Source of the DNA: Aliitabrizicola sp041905595
GTDB taxonomy: Bacteria; Pseudomonadota; Alphaproteobacteria; Rhodobacterales; Rhodobacteraceae
DNA length: 64,000 nucleotides
NCBI GenBank assembly: GCA_041905595.1
Contig: JAYRKT010000018.1
Location: 1-64,000 of the forward strand
Reading direction: 5' to 3'
The position numbers and the translations under genes were made by a program. Below the pieces are notes generated by a model. The model was not told where the DNA came from and ran no database searches. It saw only the letters and a list, made by a program, of their open reading frames with translations. Numbering within the stretch: position 1 is the stretch's first letter; every line of letters begins with the position of its first letter. Positions 8,226 through 17,174 of the stretch are shown piece after piece.

Positions 8226-9203
8226 GTGCCGCTAAGTGCCAAGTTGCGAGTTGATGATTTGACCCACCACTTCACTCTCTACGTCGATGAAGCAGGGGAC
8301 GACAAAATTGGTCCCCTCAAGCCGGATTTTCCTGACGGCAACTCCGAATGGCTTTGTCTTGGTGGGTATCTAGTCCGCGCGTCGGCGGAGGCAGAGCTGG
8401 AGAAACGTAGGGACGCCATCAAGTTGGCAATCGGCGGGAGAGCGGGGGAGTTTCTACATTTTCGGGCACTCAAGCCAAGAAATCGGATGCTAGCTGCGAA
8501 GGCACTGGCCTCTAGGGAGTTTGCGGCTCGGGGGTTTGTAGTTTGCTCCTACAAGAAAACTATGCTTGACCACAGCAATCCTAAGGCAGCGGCGGCATCC
8601 GGCGATCCAAGAGATTACCTCTATAATTATGTCTGCCGCCTCTTGCTGGAGCGCGTCACCGCCTACGTGGCACTAACAGCGAAGCTTGACGGTTTACCGA
8701 AACCAAAGCTGCGCATCGTGATGGCGAGCCGCAGAGGACATCATTTTGGAGCGTTCAAGGCCTACGTGAAGAAGTTGGCTGTGCAAGCTCTGGCGGGAAC
8801 GACTTATCAGGATACTCGGGTCATAGCTTCAGACGTTCTCGCGCAAGACCTCATTGAGCGAATGCCTGCCGCGAAGGAGCCAGGACTCCAATTGGCCGAT
8901 GTGTTGGTCAGCGCGTTCTTCCAATCCATCGAACAGCAGTCCCCACATTTCAAAGACAAACCGGCTCTCTCTCTGCGGCCCATCCTTGCGCGTCGACTAG
9001 ACCGAACCGCTAAGCCTGCAAAGTGGAACCACGAAGGCGTCACGCTTTATCATGCAGGCGACGCATCGCGGCTGCTTACAAGCGAGCAGGAGGCCTTCTT
9101 TTCCAGCTTTGGGTACGACTTCAACTATCTCAGGAGCAAGCCATCGCAGAAGAAGAGACAGCAGTTCACCCAAGCAGAGCGGATGTGGTCGAATGGCCGT
9201 TGA
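8226..9203 (+). CDS. DUF3800 domain protein
   Basis: A 325-residue protein with the hallmarks of DUF3800: YVDEAGD near the N-terminus (residues ~18-24), LHFRALK around residue 80, and QLADVLVSAFF around residue 225. The family has a predicted RNase H-like fold and often appears beside restriction and other defence genes, but its biochemical role is unsettled. The gene starts with GTG and is divergent from hsdM across 118 bases, which must hold both promoters. It ends 8 bases before the second copy of the 28-bp repeat. Whether it works with the Hsd complex is inference from position. Confidence 0.8.
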   Translation: MPLSAKLRVDDLTHHFTLYVDEAGDDKIGPLKPDFPDGNSEWLCLGGYLVRASAEAELEKRRDAIKLAIGGRAGEFLHFRALKPRNRMLAAKALASREFAARGFVVCSYKKTMLDHSNPKAAAASGDPRDYLYNYVCRLLLERVTAYVALTAKLDGLPKPKLRIVMASRRGHHFGAFKAYVKKLAVQALAGTTYQDTRVIASDVLAQDLIERMPAAKEPGLQLADVLVSAFFQSIEQQSPHFKDKPALSLRPILARRLDRTAKPAKWNHEGVTLYHAGDASRLLTSEQEAFFSSFGYDFNYLRSKPSQKKRQQFTQAERMWSNGR

Positions 9204-9211
9204 CATAAGGT

Positions 9212-9239
9212 CCACATTCGGGTCCCCTTGAGGTCCACA
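9212..9239 (+). repeat. 28-bp direct repeat, right copy
   Basis: Matches 2205-2232 at 25 of 28 positions, in the same orientation. It begins 8 bases after the stop of the DUF3800 gene. The nonamer GGTCCACAT occurs twice here (9209-9217 and 9232-9240), so the element may itself be built from a shorter unit. Confidence 0.75.
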
Positions 9240-9507
9240 TCGAGGCGGGCTGGTCCTTGTAAGCGTTTGAAAAGCATAGGGGAAATGAAGTTCGATTTTC
9301 GATCTGCTTCCGGCTCTGGGCACCATAAACTCCTACTAAAAACTCCTGCTAAGCCATTTGTTTCGACAGTCGAAAACATTGGCATTCTGCGTGAATGCCG
9401 CTTTATGTACACTTGTGGACTTCCTGCTACCGGGCCCGACTTGTGGCCGAATGGCGCCGCCTTCTCGCTCAGACACGCCCGCAGGGGCATCCGATTCTAC
9501 CGGCACT
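9240..9507. other. Intergenic stretch, nothing recognised
   Basis: These bases between the right repeat and the LysR remnant contain no supported gene on either strand. The only local structure noticed is a short direct repeat (ACTCCTACTAAA / ACTCCTGCTAA) near 9330-9355. Confidence 0.35.
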
Positions 9508-10024
9508 CTTTAAGTAGTCGGCGCTGAAGCATGGCGCTGGATCCTGCCCGGTCGGCCGCGGCCCGGCTGGAAAGACTGAAGTGGCCGTGATTGACCAGAT
9601 CCGCTCTCTTCTTGACCATGGCAGGGCGATATCTCCGGCCGCCCCGGCATCTGGCCTTGCCGGTAGTGAGCCGTTCCTTCAGGCGGGGCCCAGCAAACTC
9701 CAGGAAAGCCCGCAACTTCAGCGGCAAGGCACCTTTGCCAATGTAAACGATGCTGACAGGCATCGCTGCGGGTTCGAAAGACCCGAGGATGGTCTTCAGT
9801 TGGCCCGAGTTCGTCGCGGCAGTGACTTAATGGGACAGGATGCGCGTCACGCCGAGTTCCGCGATGGCCGCATCGACGGCCGCCTCGGCGGTCGTGACGG
9901 CGAGGCGCGGCCGGATCGTCACCACCTTGTCCGTGCCCTGAGCGACAAAGGTCCGGCGGTCGGGATTGCCCAGGCCCTGGAAAGTGATGCAGGCGTACCG
10001 GGCCCGGACGACGACGGCCCCAAC
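9508..10024 (-). pseudogene. LysR-family regulator, C-terminal remnant
   Basis: On the minus strand from about 10020 to 9640 the translation matches the C-terminal effector domain of LysR regulators. It reads GLGNPDRRTF, then AEAAVDAAIAELG, then a TAA stop at ~9829 where families normally have Gln, then LPLKLRAFLEF at the usual C-terminus. The DNA-binding half is absent. The gene has therefore lost its 5' part and also carries an in-frame nonsense codon. Confidence 0.65.
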
Positions 10025-10040
10025 CAGACAGGAGATCTAC

Positions 10041-10098
10041 ATGACCCGCATCGCCACCTCCGCGACGATCGACTCCGCCCCCGCCGCCGTTGCTACGA
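10041..10098 (+). pseudogene. Carboxymuconolactone decarboxylase-like gene, 5' remnant
   Basis: An ATG with AGGAG upstream begins MTRIATSATIDSAPAA, which resembles the N-terminus of AhpD/carboxymuconolactone decarboxylase-like proteins often encoded divergently from a LysR gene. After about 18 codons the match ends and IS5-type transposase sequence takes over. The remnant is too short to be functional. Confidence 0.45.
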
Positions 10099-10185
10099 CC
10101 GATGTCGCAAGGTTGTCTTCTCTGCCATCGCCCTCTCTGCAACCATCATGTTCTGGCTCTGATAATCAATTCGTCTGAACTCTGG
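10085..10185 (+). pseudogene. IS5-family transposase, 3' remnant and IS end
   Basis: The plus strand reads CYDRCRKVVFSAIALSATIMFWL and a TGA at 10160-10162. This is close to the C-terminus of IS5-family DDE transposases (typical ending SAIALAAT.IFWL). The IS end after the stop runs into the 3' end of the TerC gene on the other strand and supplies its last codons. Confidence 0.6.
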
Positions 10186-10844
10186 CGGAGCATTCCCAGC
10201 ACCACGGGTTGAACCTCGTGCCAGCCATGCCAGATCATGGACAGCGCGACATAGACGATAATCGCGAGGCCGATATAGGCGATCCAGCGAAACCGGCTCA
10301 GAAGCCGCGCTATGAGGGTCGCGGCAAAGCCCATCAGCATGATCGACAGGCCAAGCCCGATAACGATGACCGAGCGATGCTGGTCATGTCCCGCCCCGGC
10401 TACCGCCAGCACATTGTCCAGCGACATGGTCACATCGGCAACCACGATCTGCCACGCGGCCTGCGCAAAGCTCTTGCGCGGAACGTCGCCGGCCACTTTG
10501 CCATCGAAGTCCAGATCCTCGCCCGTCAGCGCCTCTTCGGCCTGGATCTCGCCAGCGTGTCCCTCACGCAGTTCGCGCCACATCTTCCAGCAGACCCACA
10601 GCAGCAGGATGCCACCGGCCAGAAGAAGCCCGATGATGTCCAGAAGCTGAGTGGTGATCAGCGCGAAACAGATCCGCATCACCGTCGCGGCCATGATGCC
10701 GAACAGAATCGCCCGTCCCCGCTGTTCTCTTGGCAGGCCCGCCGCGGCCAAACCGATGACGATGGCATTGTCGCCCGCCAGCGCAAGGTCGATCCAGATG
10801 ACCTTGGCAAGGGCCCAAGCATAATCCGCCGTGAAGATCTCCAC
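10146..10844 (-). CDS. TerC family integral membrane protein (YjbE type)
   Basis: A 232-residue polytopic membrane protein of the TerC superfamily. It has two conserved acidic membrane motifs, LALAGDNAIVIGLA (residues ~20-33) and VTMSLDNVLAVAG (~138-150), and about seven hydrophobic segments. Related proteins are tied to manganese export or metal/tellurite resistance; the substrate here is unknown. The last ~13 residues (RQSSDELIIRART) are encoded by the adjoining IS5-type end, so the native C-terminus has been replaced. This probably does not harm the membrane core. Confidence 0.85.
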   Translation of the reverse strand: MEIFTADYAWALAKVIWIDLALAGDNAIVIGLAAAGLPREQRGRAILFGIMAATVMRICFALITTQLLDIIGLLLAGGILLLWVCWKMWRELREGHAGEIQAEEALTGEDLDFDGKVAGDVPRKSFAQAAWQIVVADVTMSLDNVLAVAGAGHDQHRSVIVIGLGLSIMLMGFAATLIARLLSRFRWIAYIGLAIIVYVALSMIWHGWHEVQPVVLGMLRQSSDELIIRART

Positions 10845-10919
10845 GTGAATTCTCCTGTCTGCGATTGAAATGCCCGCGCCCTGCTCCAGCCGATCGGCGG
10901 CGCATGGCGCGGTTCCTGG

Positions 10920-12437
10920 TCAGTCTTCATCCGCCGCCAGTTGCGACAGCACCTGACCCCTGCCGCGCATCCGCAGGATCATAGGCACGATCAGCGCCAG
11001 CGCCGCAAAGACCAACAGCGTCGCCGACAACGGCGAGCCAACCAACGTGGTCACATCGCCCTGCGAGATGGCCAGCGCGCGGCGCAACTGCTGTTCGGCC
11101 ATCGGCCCAAGGATGAGGCCGACCACCACCGGCGCGATGGGATAGCCGTGAACGCGCATAAGGTAGCCCATGAGGCCAAAGATCAGCAGCATAACCAGCT
11201 CGACCGGCGAGGGGTTCGCTCCGATGGTGCCGAGCGTCGCAAAAACCATGATGCCCGCATAGAGCCAGGGCTTCGGGATCGTCAGCAGGCGCACCCACAG
11301 CCCGATCAGCGGCAGGTTCAGCACCAGCAGCATCACGTTGGCGATCAGCAGGCTGGCGATCAGACTCCAGACAAGCTGCGGGCTGGTGACGAAAAGCAGC
11401 GGCCCGGGTTGCAATCCGAATTGCTGGAACCCCGCCAGCATGATGGCCGCCGTGGCGCTGGTCGGCAGGCCCAGTGTCAGCAGCGGCACCAGGGTGCCGG
11501 CGGCGCTGGCATTGTTGGCCGCCTCAGGTCCTGCAACGCCTTCAATGGCGCCTTTTCCGAATTCCTCGGGGTGTTTCGTCAGGCGCTTCTCGGCGGCGTA
11601 GCTCAGAAAGGTGCCGATCTCGGCCCCGCCAGCAGGCAGTGCACCGATCGGAAAGCCGATCACCGTGCCGCGCAGCCAGGCCTTCCACGACCGCGCCCAG
11701 TCCTGCGCCGTCATCCAGACAGAGCCCTTGACGGCGATCACCTGCTCGTCGCCGGTCGCGCGGCAACCAGCGACAAAGAACGCCTCGCCCAGGGCGAACA
11801 TGGCGACGGCCAGCGTCGTGACCTCGATCCCGTCCAGCAGCTGCGGCACGCCGAATGACAGGCGCGCCTGTCCGGTCAGCTGATCGATCCCCACCAGCGC
11901 CAGTGCAAGGCCGACGAACAGCGAGATCAGACCCTTGCGCGCGCTGTCGCCGAAGGCGGAAGAGACGGTGATGAACGCCAGGCACATCAGCGCAAAATAG
12001 TCTCGCGGTCCAAAGGCCAGGGCTACCTTGACGACATACGGCGCCATGAAAGCCAGCGCGAGCGTGGCGATCAGCCCGGCGATGAATGAGCCGATCGCAG
12101 CGGTGGCCAAGGCCGGGCCGCCGCGACCGGCGCGGGCCATCTTGTTGCCCTCAAGCGCGGTGATGATCGAGGCGCTTTCGCCCGGCGTGTTGAGCAGGAT
12201 CGAGGTGGTCGAGCCGCCATACATCCCGCCATAGTAGATACCGGCGAACATGATGAGCGATCCCGCGGGATCGTGGCCATAGGTCACCGGCAGCAGCAGC
12301 GCCACGGTCAGCGCCGGGCCGATCCCGGGCAGCACGCCGACGGCCGTGCCCAGTGTCACCCCGATCAGCGCGTAAAGCAGAAGCATCGGGTTCATAGCCG
12401 CCGACAACCCCTGCATAAGGAAGGAAAGCGCCTCCAT
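10920..12437 (-). CDS. tctA: Tripartite tricarboxylate transporter large permease TctA
   Basis: The 505-residue large membrane subunit of a TTT transporter, which uses an ion gradient to import carboxylates delivered by TctC. It has the family signatures GVLPGIGPALTVALLLP (residues ~34-50), YYGGMYGGSTTSILLNTPGE (~68-87) and a second glycine-rich loop around GALPAGGAEIGTFLSY (~260). About 11-12 hydrophobic segments are visible. It starts 1 base after the tctB stop and is last in tctC-tctB-tctA. The substrate (citrate or another carboxylate) cannot be read from the sequence. Confidence 0.94.
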   Translation of the reverse strand: MEALSFLMQGLSAAMNPMLLLYALIGVTLGTAVGVLPGIGPALTVALLLPVTYGHDPAGSLIMFAGIYYGGMYGGSTTSILLNTPGESASIITALEGNKMARAGRGGPALATAAIGSFIAGLIATLALAFMAPYVVKVALAFGPRDYFALMCLAFITVSSAFGDSARKGLISLFVGLALALVGIDQLTGQARLSFGVPQLLDGIEVTTLAVAMFALGEAFFVAGCRATGDEQVIAVKGSVWMTAQDWARSWKAWLRGTVIGFPIGALPAGGAEIGTFLSYAAEKRLTKHPEEFGKGAIEGVAGPEAANNASAAGTLVPLLTLGLPTSATAAIMLAGFQQFGLQPGPLLFVTSPQLVWSLIASLLIANVMLLVLNLPLIGLWVRLLTIPKPWLYAGIMVFATLGTIGANPSPVELVMLLIFGLMGYLMRVHGYPIAPVVVGLILGPMAEQQLRRALAISQGDVTTLVGSPLSATLLVFAALALIVPMILRMRGRGQVLSQLAADED

Positions 12438-12438
12438 C

Positions 12439-12927
12439 CTATTTCCCCACGAACAGGTGTTCGAGCGGCCCAGAGGGCAGCGTCAGTTTGAGAAATCCGG
12501 CAAAGACCACATAGACCGCCAGGCCAAAGACAATTCCGACTGGAACGGTCAGCGCCAGATTGCGCTTGCCGAAACCACGGGCGGTAAAGGCAAACAGCAG
12601 CCCCGTTGCGATGGCAAAGCCGACAGTCTTCAGCAGCAGAATCTGGGCCAGAAGCCCACCCGCCACCCACAGCACTGCAGGAACATCCTGTCGGGGAAGT
12701 CGCATGGGCGTTTCGCGAAAGGCGGCGACGGCGGACCAAAGCGCCAGCCCCAGAAGGGCAAATCCGATCCAGCGTGCAACATCGCCTGGGCCGACGCCCG
12801 CATAACCGCCCGACGCGTGCAGCCGCGCCGCATCCCACAGGATCACCCCGCCGAGAGCGGCCAGCAACCCTGCCACAACCAGCGCCGCCCCGTCGGGGCG
12901 GCGCCGCGGATAGTTGTATCCGCTCAT
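12439..12927 (-). CDS. tctB: Tripartite tricarboxylate transporter small permease TctB
   Basis: A 162-residue membrane protein with four predicted hydrophobic segments, the normal size and topology of TctB. A conserved WDAARL follows the first segment. Its ATG overlaps the tctC stop by 4 bases (ATGA). It forms the membrane complex with TctA; assignment rests on position, length and topology because TctB sequences are poorly conserved. Confidence 0.88.
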   Translation of the reverse strand: MSGYNYPRRRPDGAALVVAGLLAALGGVILWDAARLHASGGYAGVGPGDVARWIGFALLGLALWSAVAAFRETPMRLPRQDVPAVLWVAGGLLAQILLLKTVGFAIATGLLFAFTARGFGKRNLALTVPVGIVFGLAVYVVFAGFLKLTLPSGPLEHLFVGK

Positions 12928-13868
12928 TTCACCAGACCGATGTCCTTGAGAACCGCCGAGGTCGAGGCGATATCGCTATCCAGTTGTGCGGCGAAGGCGT
13001 CGCCAGCCAGATAGGTATTCGCCCAGCCCTTGGTTTCCAGCGCGGCCTTCCAGGCGTCGGAGTTTACCATCTTCTCGATATCGGCCGAGATCGCGGCCTT
13101 CTGCTCGGCCGTGATGCCCGGCGCCGCGGCAACCATGCGCCAGTTCTGAAGAACCACGTCCAGACCGCTTTCCTTAAGTGTCGGCGCATCAACGCCCGGA
13201 ATGCGTTCATCCGAGGTCACGGCCAGAATCCGCAGGGCACCGGCATCGGCCTGCGCCTTGAACTCGCCCAGACCCGAGATGCCTGCCGTGACCTGCGACC
13301 CGAGAATCGCGGCCAGCGCCTCGCCACCGCCGGAATAGGCGATGTAGTTGATCTTGGTCGGGTCCACGCCCGCCGCCTTGGCGATCAGCCCTACCGCGAT
13401 GTGGTCGGTGCCACCGGCGGAGCCGCCAGCCCAGGACACGGCGCCCGGATCGGCCTTGAGCTTTTCAACGAGGCCTTTGATGTCCTGAATGTCCGAGCCT
13501 GCGGGAACCACGATCGCCTCATACTCGCCAGTCAGGCGGGCGATGGGGGTCACATCGGCCAGCGAGACCGGCGAGGCGTTGGTCAGGATCGCGCCAACCA
13601 TCACGAAGCCGCCGACGATCAGTTGGTCGGCCTTGCCCGCGTTCTGCGCCACGAACTGCGCCAGCCCCACTGTCCCCCCGGCCCCCGGCACGTTCTGCAC
13701 TTGAACGGACGACGAAATGCCGTCGGCCTGCAGAACCTCCTGCATGGTGCGGGCGGTCTGGTCCCAGCCGCCGCCGGGTGAGGCGGGCGCCATGATCGTA
13801 TAGTCAGTGGCGTGGGCGGGCAGCGCGAAGGCAGCCGCCATCAGCCCCGCGAAAAGGGTATGTTTCAT
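12924..13868 (-). CDS. tctC: Tripartite tricarboxylate transporter substrate-binding protein TctC
   Basis: The periplasmic binding protein of the TTT system. The start at 13868 gives a clean signal peptide (MKHTLFAGLMAAAFALPAHA) and has GGAGGAG upstream, so the longer frame to 13931 is rejected. The mature protein shows the Bug/TctC signature PGGGWDQTARTM near the N-terminus and VQNVPGAGGTVGL around residue 60. It is the first gene of the operon, and the two-component genes 1.2 kb upstream are the likely regulators. Confidence 0.92.
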   Translation of the reverse strand: MKHTLFAGLMAAAFALPAHATDYTIMAPASPGGGWDQTARTMQEVLQADGISSSVQVQNVPGAGGTVGLAQFVAQNAGKADQLIVGGFVMVGAILTNASPVSLADVTPIARLTGEYEAIVVPAGSDIQDIKGLVEKLKADPGAVSWAGGSAGGTDHIAVGLIAKAAGVDPTKINYIAYSGGGEALAAILGSQVTAGISGLGEFKAQADAGALRILAVTSDERIPGVDAPTLKESGLDVVLQNWRMVAAAPGITAEQKAAISADIEKMVNSDAWKAALETKGWANTYLAGDAFAAQLDSDIASTSAVLKDIGLVK

Positions 13869-13979
13869 TGCAAGTCTCCTCCCATTGCCGGCAAGGCCGG
13901 ATGGAGGCAGCCTGCATGACCAACCTGTCACAAAGCTGACATGCGCCAGAAAATGCTCAAACGCCGGGCAGATTGGAAA

Positions 13980-15065
13980 CTACTTCCCGCTCAGTGCTGC
14001 GTGCCAGCGCGCGATCAGCCGCGCCCGCTTCGACTGATCCAGATAGACCAGCAACCCTGGCGACACCGGCACCGGGCGCAGTTGCGCGCCAAGAGCTGCC
14101 TCCATCGTGCGGGCGCTGTTTTCATCCGAGACCTCCAGGCTGACTGCAGGAAGGCGCAGCTTTTCGGCCAGAATGGTTTGACCGGCCTTCGACATGACAA
14201 AGCCCAGAAATCGCTCGCCCAGATCAGGCCGACCTGCAGCGCGCGGGACGAAGCCCACGCGCGAGACGACTACCGTAAAGTCGCGCGGCAGAACCAGCCC
14301 CACATCGGGATGGTTGCGTGCCCAGTCGGCCGCGTAAGAGCCAAGAATGTTGTAGCCGACCAACAACCGCCCGTCTGACACCCGTTCAAGAATTTCCTGT
14401 GAAGTGGCGAATTCCTGCACTCCTGCCGCGCCCATCGCGCGGATCACCGACCAGATGTCAGGGTAATGTTCCTGATCGCGGGCGAGAAATAAGAAGCCCA
14501 CGGCAGATTTTTCGATATCGTAGGTGCCGATGCGCCCATGCACCGCCGCACCCTGTTCGGCCAGCCACTTCACCAATTCGAACCGGGTCGAGGGGGGCTG
14601 GCGTCCGGCAAAAGCCTTGCGGTTATAGACCAGAACCGCGGGTTCGAACGTAAGGGCAAAGGCCATGTTGCGCCAGTTGGCCCAACGGGGCCAGGCCTCA
14701 CTTTCCGGCACATCGGCCGGGCGGGCGTAGCCGTCATTGGCCAGCTTTACCTGCAGGTCCATGGCCGAGGAGAAGGCGAAATCGGCGGTGGGACCGCCTG
14801 CGTCGGTTTCTGCGGTGATGCGGGCCGCTATCTCGCCAGTCAGCAGATCCTCGTAGCGCACGGCAACGTCCGGATTTTCGGCCTGGAATCCGGCAATCAG
14901 CGGCTCGGCCAGGCGTTCGTCCAACGATGAATAGATTACCACTTCTGGTTCATCACCGCCCAAAAGGGCTGGAAAGGTGAACACCTCGGCTCCGGCGGGC
15001 GGGACCGCTAGACAGGCTGCAAAGACGATGGCGGGGGCAAGGCGGGCCAACATGGGCGATATCAT
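13980..15065 (-). CDS. Periplasmic solute-binding protein, ferric/thiamine type, beside tctDE
   Basis: A 361-residue protein with signal sequence (cleavage after PAGA, residue ~26) and the fold pattern of extracellular solute-binding proteins of the iron(III)/sulfate type: VVIYSSLDERLAEPLIAGF after the signal and VGYNILGSYAADW in the second lobe. No transporter genes for it are adjacent; it is divergent from the response regulator across ~64 bases. In related TctDE-type loci an orphan binding protein of this kind accompanies the sensor kinase, so it may be a sensing accessory. That role is inferred. Confidence 0.82.
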   Translation of the reverse strand: MISPMLARLAPAIVFAACLAVPPAGAEVFTFPALLGGDEPEVVIYSSLDERLAEPLIAGFQAENPDVAVRYEDLLTGEIAARITAETDAGGPTADFAFSSAMDLQVKLANDGYARPADVPESEAWPRWANWRNMAFALTFEPAVLVYNRKAFAGRQPPSTRFELVKWLAEQGAAVHGRIGTYDIEKSAVGFLFLARDQEHYPDIWSVIRAMGAAGVQEFATSQEILERVSDGRLLVGYNILGSYAADWARNHPDVGLVLPRDFTVVVSRVGFVPRAAGRPDLGERFLGFVMSKAGQTILAEKLRLPAVSLEVSDENSARTMEAALGAQLRPVPVSPGLLVYLDQSKRARLIARWHAALSGK

Positions 15066-15129
15066 GGCAGCGCTCGGTGTGGTTCACAACGACCCTGACG
15101 GTCGCTAGGATCGACCTTTGGGGGACAGG

Positions 15130-15798
15130 ATGCGGATCCTTCTGGTCGAGGATAATCAGCCGCTGGCCGAGGGGCTGGCCCAATTGCTGACCGGCGCGGG
15201 CTATGCCGTGGACTGGGTAGGCGATGGCGTCTCTGCCGAAGCGCTGGCCGCTGCGGAACGCTTCGACCTGATCATCCTTGACCTGAACCTGCCCGAGATG
15301 GACGGGCTGTCGTTTCTTCGCGTGATCCGGGCGCGGCACAATCAGGCGGCGGTCTTGATCCTGACCGCGCGCGGTACGCCCGAGGACCGTATACGCGGAT
15401 TGGACCTTGGCGCCGACGACTATCTGGTAAAGCCCTTCGACATCGGCGAGTTCGAAGCGCGGGTGCGTTCGCTTCTGCGCCGTCAGGCGGGGCTGCGGGC
15501 GGCAGAAGTAACATTGGGCAACGTCACGCTTGACCTTGCGGCGCGTCGCTTCTCAGCGGATGGGCAAGCGCTGGACCTGCCTGCGCGGGAGCATGCTCTG
15601 CTCGAACTCCTGTTCATGCGGGCAGGCAAGGTAGTAACGAAAGAGGCAATCGTGCAATCGCTGACCAGCCTTGACGACAGCCTGTCCGACAATGCGATTG
15701 AGCAGTATGCCAGCCGCCTGCGTCGCCGGCTGGCGCCGCTTGGTGTGACGCTGCGTACCGCGCGTGGCATCGGGTATTACGTCGAGCGCGGCACCTGA
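15130..15798 (+). CDS. tctD: Response regulator, OmpR type (TctD-like)
   Basis: A 222-residue two-component regulator. The receiver domain begins MRILLVEDNQ and has the phospho-acceptor in LIILDLNLPEMDG and the conserved Lys in DYLVKPFD. The C-terminal winged helix (from about residue 125) ends with LRTARGIGYYVE, typical of OmpR/PhoB proteins. The ATG at 15130 is preferred to a TTG at 15118. It overlaps the kinase gene by 1 base. The neighbouring tctCBA operon is the likely target. Confidence 0.92.
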   Translation: MRILLVEDNQPLAEGLAQLLTGAGYAVDWVGDGVSAEALAAAERFDLIILDLNLPEMDGLSFLRVIRARHNQAAVLILTARGTPEDRIRGLDLGADDYLVKPFDIGEFEARVRSLLRRQAGLRAAEVTLGNVTLDLAARRFSADGQALDLPAREHALLELLFMRAGKVVTKEAIVQSLTSLDDSLSDNAIEQYASRLRRRLAPLGVTLRTARGIGYYVERGT

Positions 15799-17162
15799 TG
15801 GGCAGCCTGCGCCGCCGCCTGCTGGGTTGGCTTCTGGCGGCGACCGCCACTCTGGGTACGCTGGCCCTGGCTGATACTTGGCGCGAGGCCGCTGAAACCG
15901 CGACCGATCTGTCGGATCGGGTGCTGGCCGGTTCGGCTCTTGCAATCGCCGAGCGGGTAACGGTGGGGGAGGCCGCCGACCTTCTTGTCGACATTCCCTA
16001 TTCGGCACTTGAAATGCTGACCTCCACCGCGCAGGACCGGGTATTCTATCGCGTCGACGGACCACGGGGCTTCATAACCGGCTACCAGAATCTAAGTCTG
16101 GCTGTGCCGGGGGCGGGCGGGACGGGGTTTGCCGACGGCAGTTTTGCCGGTGATCCAATCCGCATCATCACGCTCGCGCGTACTGCCTCGACCGGAGTTG
16201 AGTCGATTCCCTTTATGGTGACGGTGGCAGAATCCACCCTCGCGCGGCGGGAATTGGCGCGCGCGATCCTGTTTTCCTCGGCATTGCGGCTCTTGGCGAT
16301 GATCTTGGGGGCTGCGGCCATCGTTTGGGTCGCGGTGCCTTTGGCACTGCGCCCGCTGAACCGGCTGGGCGAGGCGATCTCCGACCGTTCACCCAACGAT
16401 CTGTCGCCCATCCGCGCCGAGGTGCCAACAGAGGTGCAGGGTCTGGTCGAGGCCGTAAACTCTCTGATGGGGCGGCTGGAGACGGCGCTGGACGGGCTGC
16501 GCAATTTCACGGGCAACGCTGGTCACCAATTGCGCACGCCGCTCGCCGTGATCCGCACCCAACTGGCACTGGCGGGCCGCGCTGCAGATCTGCCGGCGGC
16601 GCGCATCGCCGCCGCCAAGGGCGATGCGGCGCTGGCCGACGCCGAACGCATCCTGGCTCAGTTGTTGCTTCTGGCACGGATCGATGCAGCGGCGGCCGGC
16701 GGCGGAGCAGCTGTCGAGGTGGCGGCGCTGGCGCGCGACATAACCAGTGAGATGGTGCCGCGCGCAGCTGCCGTCGGGATCGACCTCGGCTTCAAAGGCG
16801 GCCCGGCGCTGGCCCGAGCTGAGCCGGTGCTGCTGGGCGAGGCCTTGAAGAACTTGATCGACAATGCGCTGGTCTACGCTGGCGCAGGTTCCATAGTCAC
16901 GGTTGAGGTCGCCTCTCTGTCTGACCGGGTCGTGCTCGCGGTCGAAGACGATGGCCCCGGCATTCCACCCGAGGCGCGCGCCCGTCTTGGTGCGCGGTTC
17001 GCACGAGGCGCCGGGGGCGAAGCGGGGTTGGGCCTCGGGCTGCCGATTGTGGGTGAGATTGCTGCGCTGTTCGGGGGGAAGTTGCAACTTGCCGAAGGCC
17101 CTGCCGGAAAGGGCCTGCGTGCAGAGCTCCATCTCGCCGCCCCGTCACATGCTGCAGGTTGA
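15798..17162 (+). CDS. tctE: Sensor histidine kinase (TctE-like)
   Basis: A 454-residue membrane sensor kinase. It has an N-terminal transmembrane segment, a periplasmic domain of ~150 residues containing SALEMLTSTAQDRVFYRV, a second transmembrane segment around residue 165-185 and a HAMP-like linker. The phospho-acceptor His lies in NAGHQLRTPLAVI (~residue 245), followed by the ATPase boxes NLIDNAL, VEDDGPGI and GLGLGLPIV. This is the TctE architecture for sensing tricarboxylates or related carboxylates. It is translated with the response regulator (TGATG overlap). Confidence 0.93.
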   Translation: MGSLRRRLLGWLLAATATLGTLALADTWREAAETATDLSDRVLAGSALAIAERVTVGEAADLLVDIPYSALEMLTSTAQDRVFYRVDGPRGFITGYQNLSLAVPGAGGTGFADGSFAGDPIRIITLARTASTGVESIPFMVTVAESTLARRELARAILFSSALRLLAMILGAAAIVWVAVPLALRPLNRLGEAISDRSPNDLSPIRAEVPTEVQGLVEAVNSLMGRLETALDGLRNFTGNAGHQLRTPLAVIRTQLALAGRAADLPAARIAAAKGDAALADAERILAQLLLLARIDAAAAGGGAAVEVAALARDITSEMVPRAAAVGIDLGFKGGPALARAEPVLLGEALKNLIDNALVYAGAGSIVTVEVASLSDRVVLAVEDDGPGIPPEARARLGARFARGAGGEAGLGLGLPIVGEIAALFGGKLQLAEGPAGKGLRAELHLAAPSHAAG

Positions 17163-17174
17163 TTGCAGTCCCGC

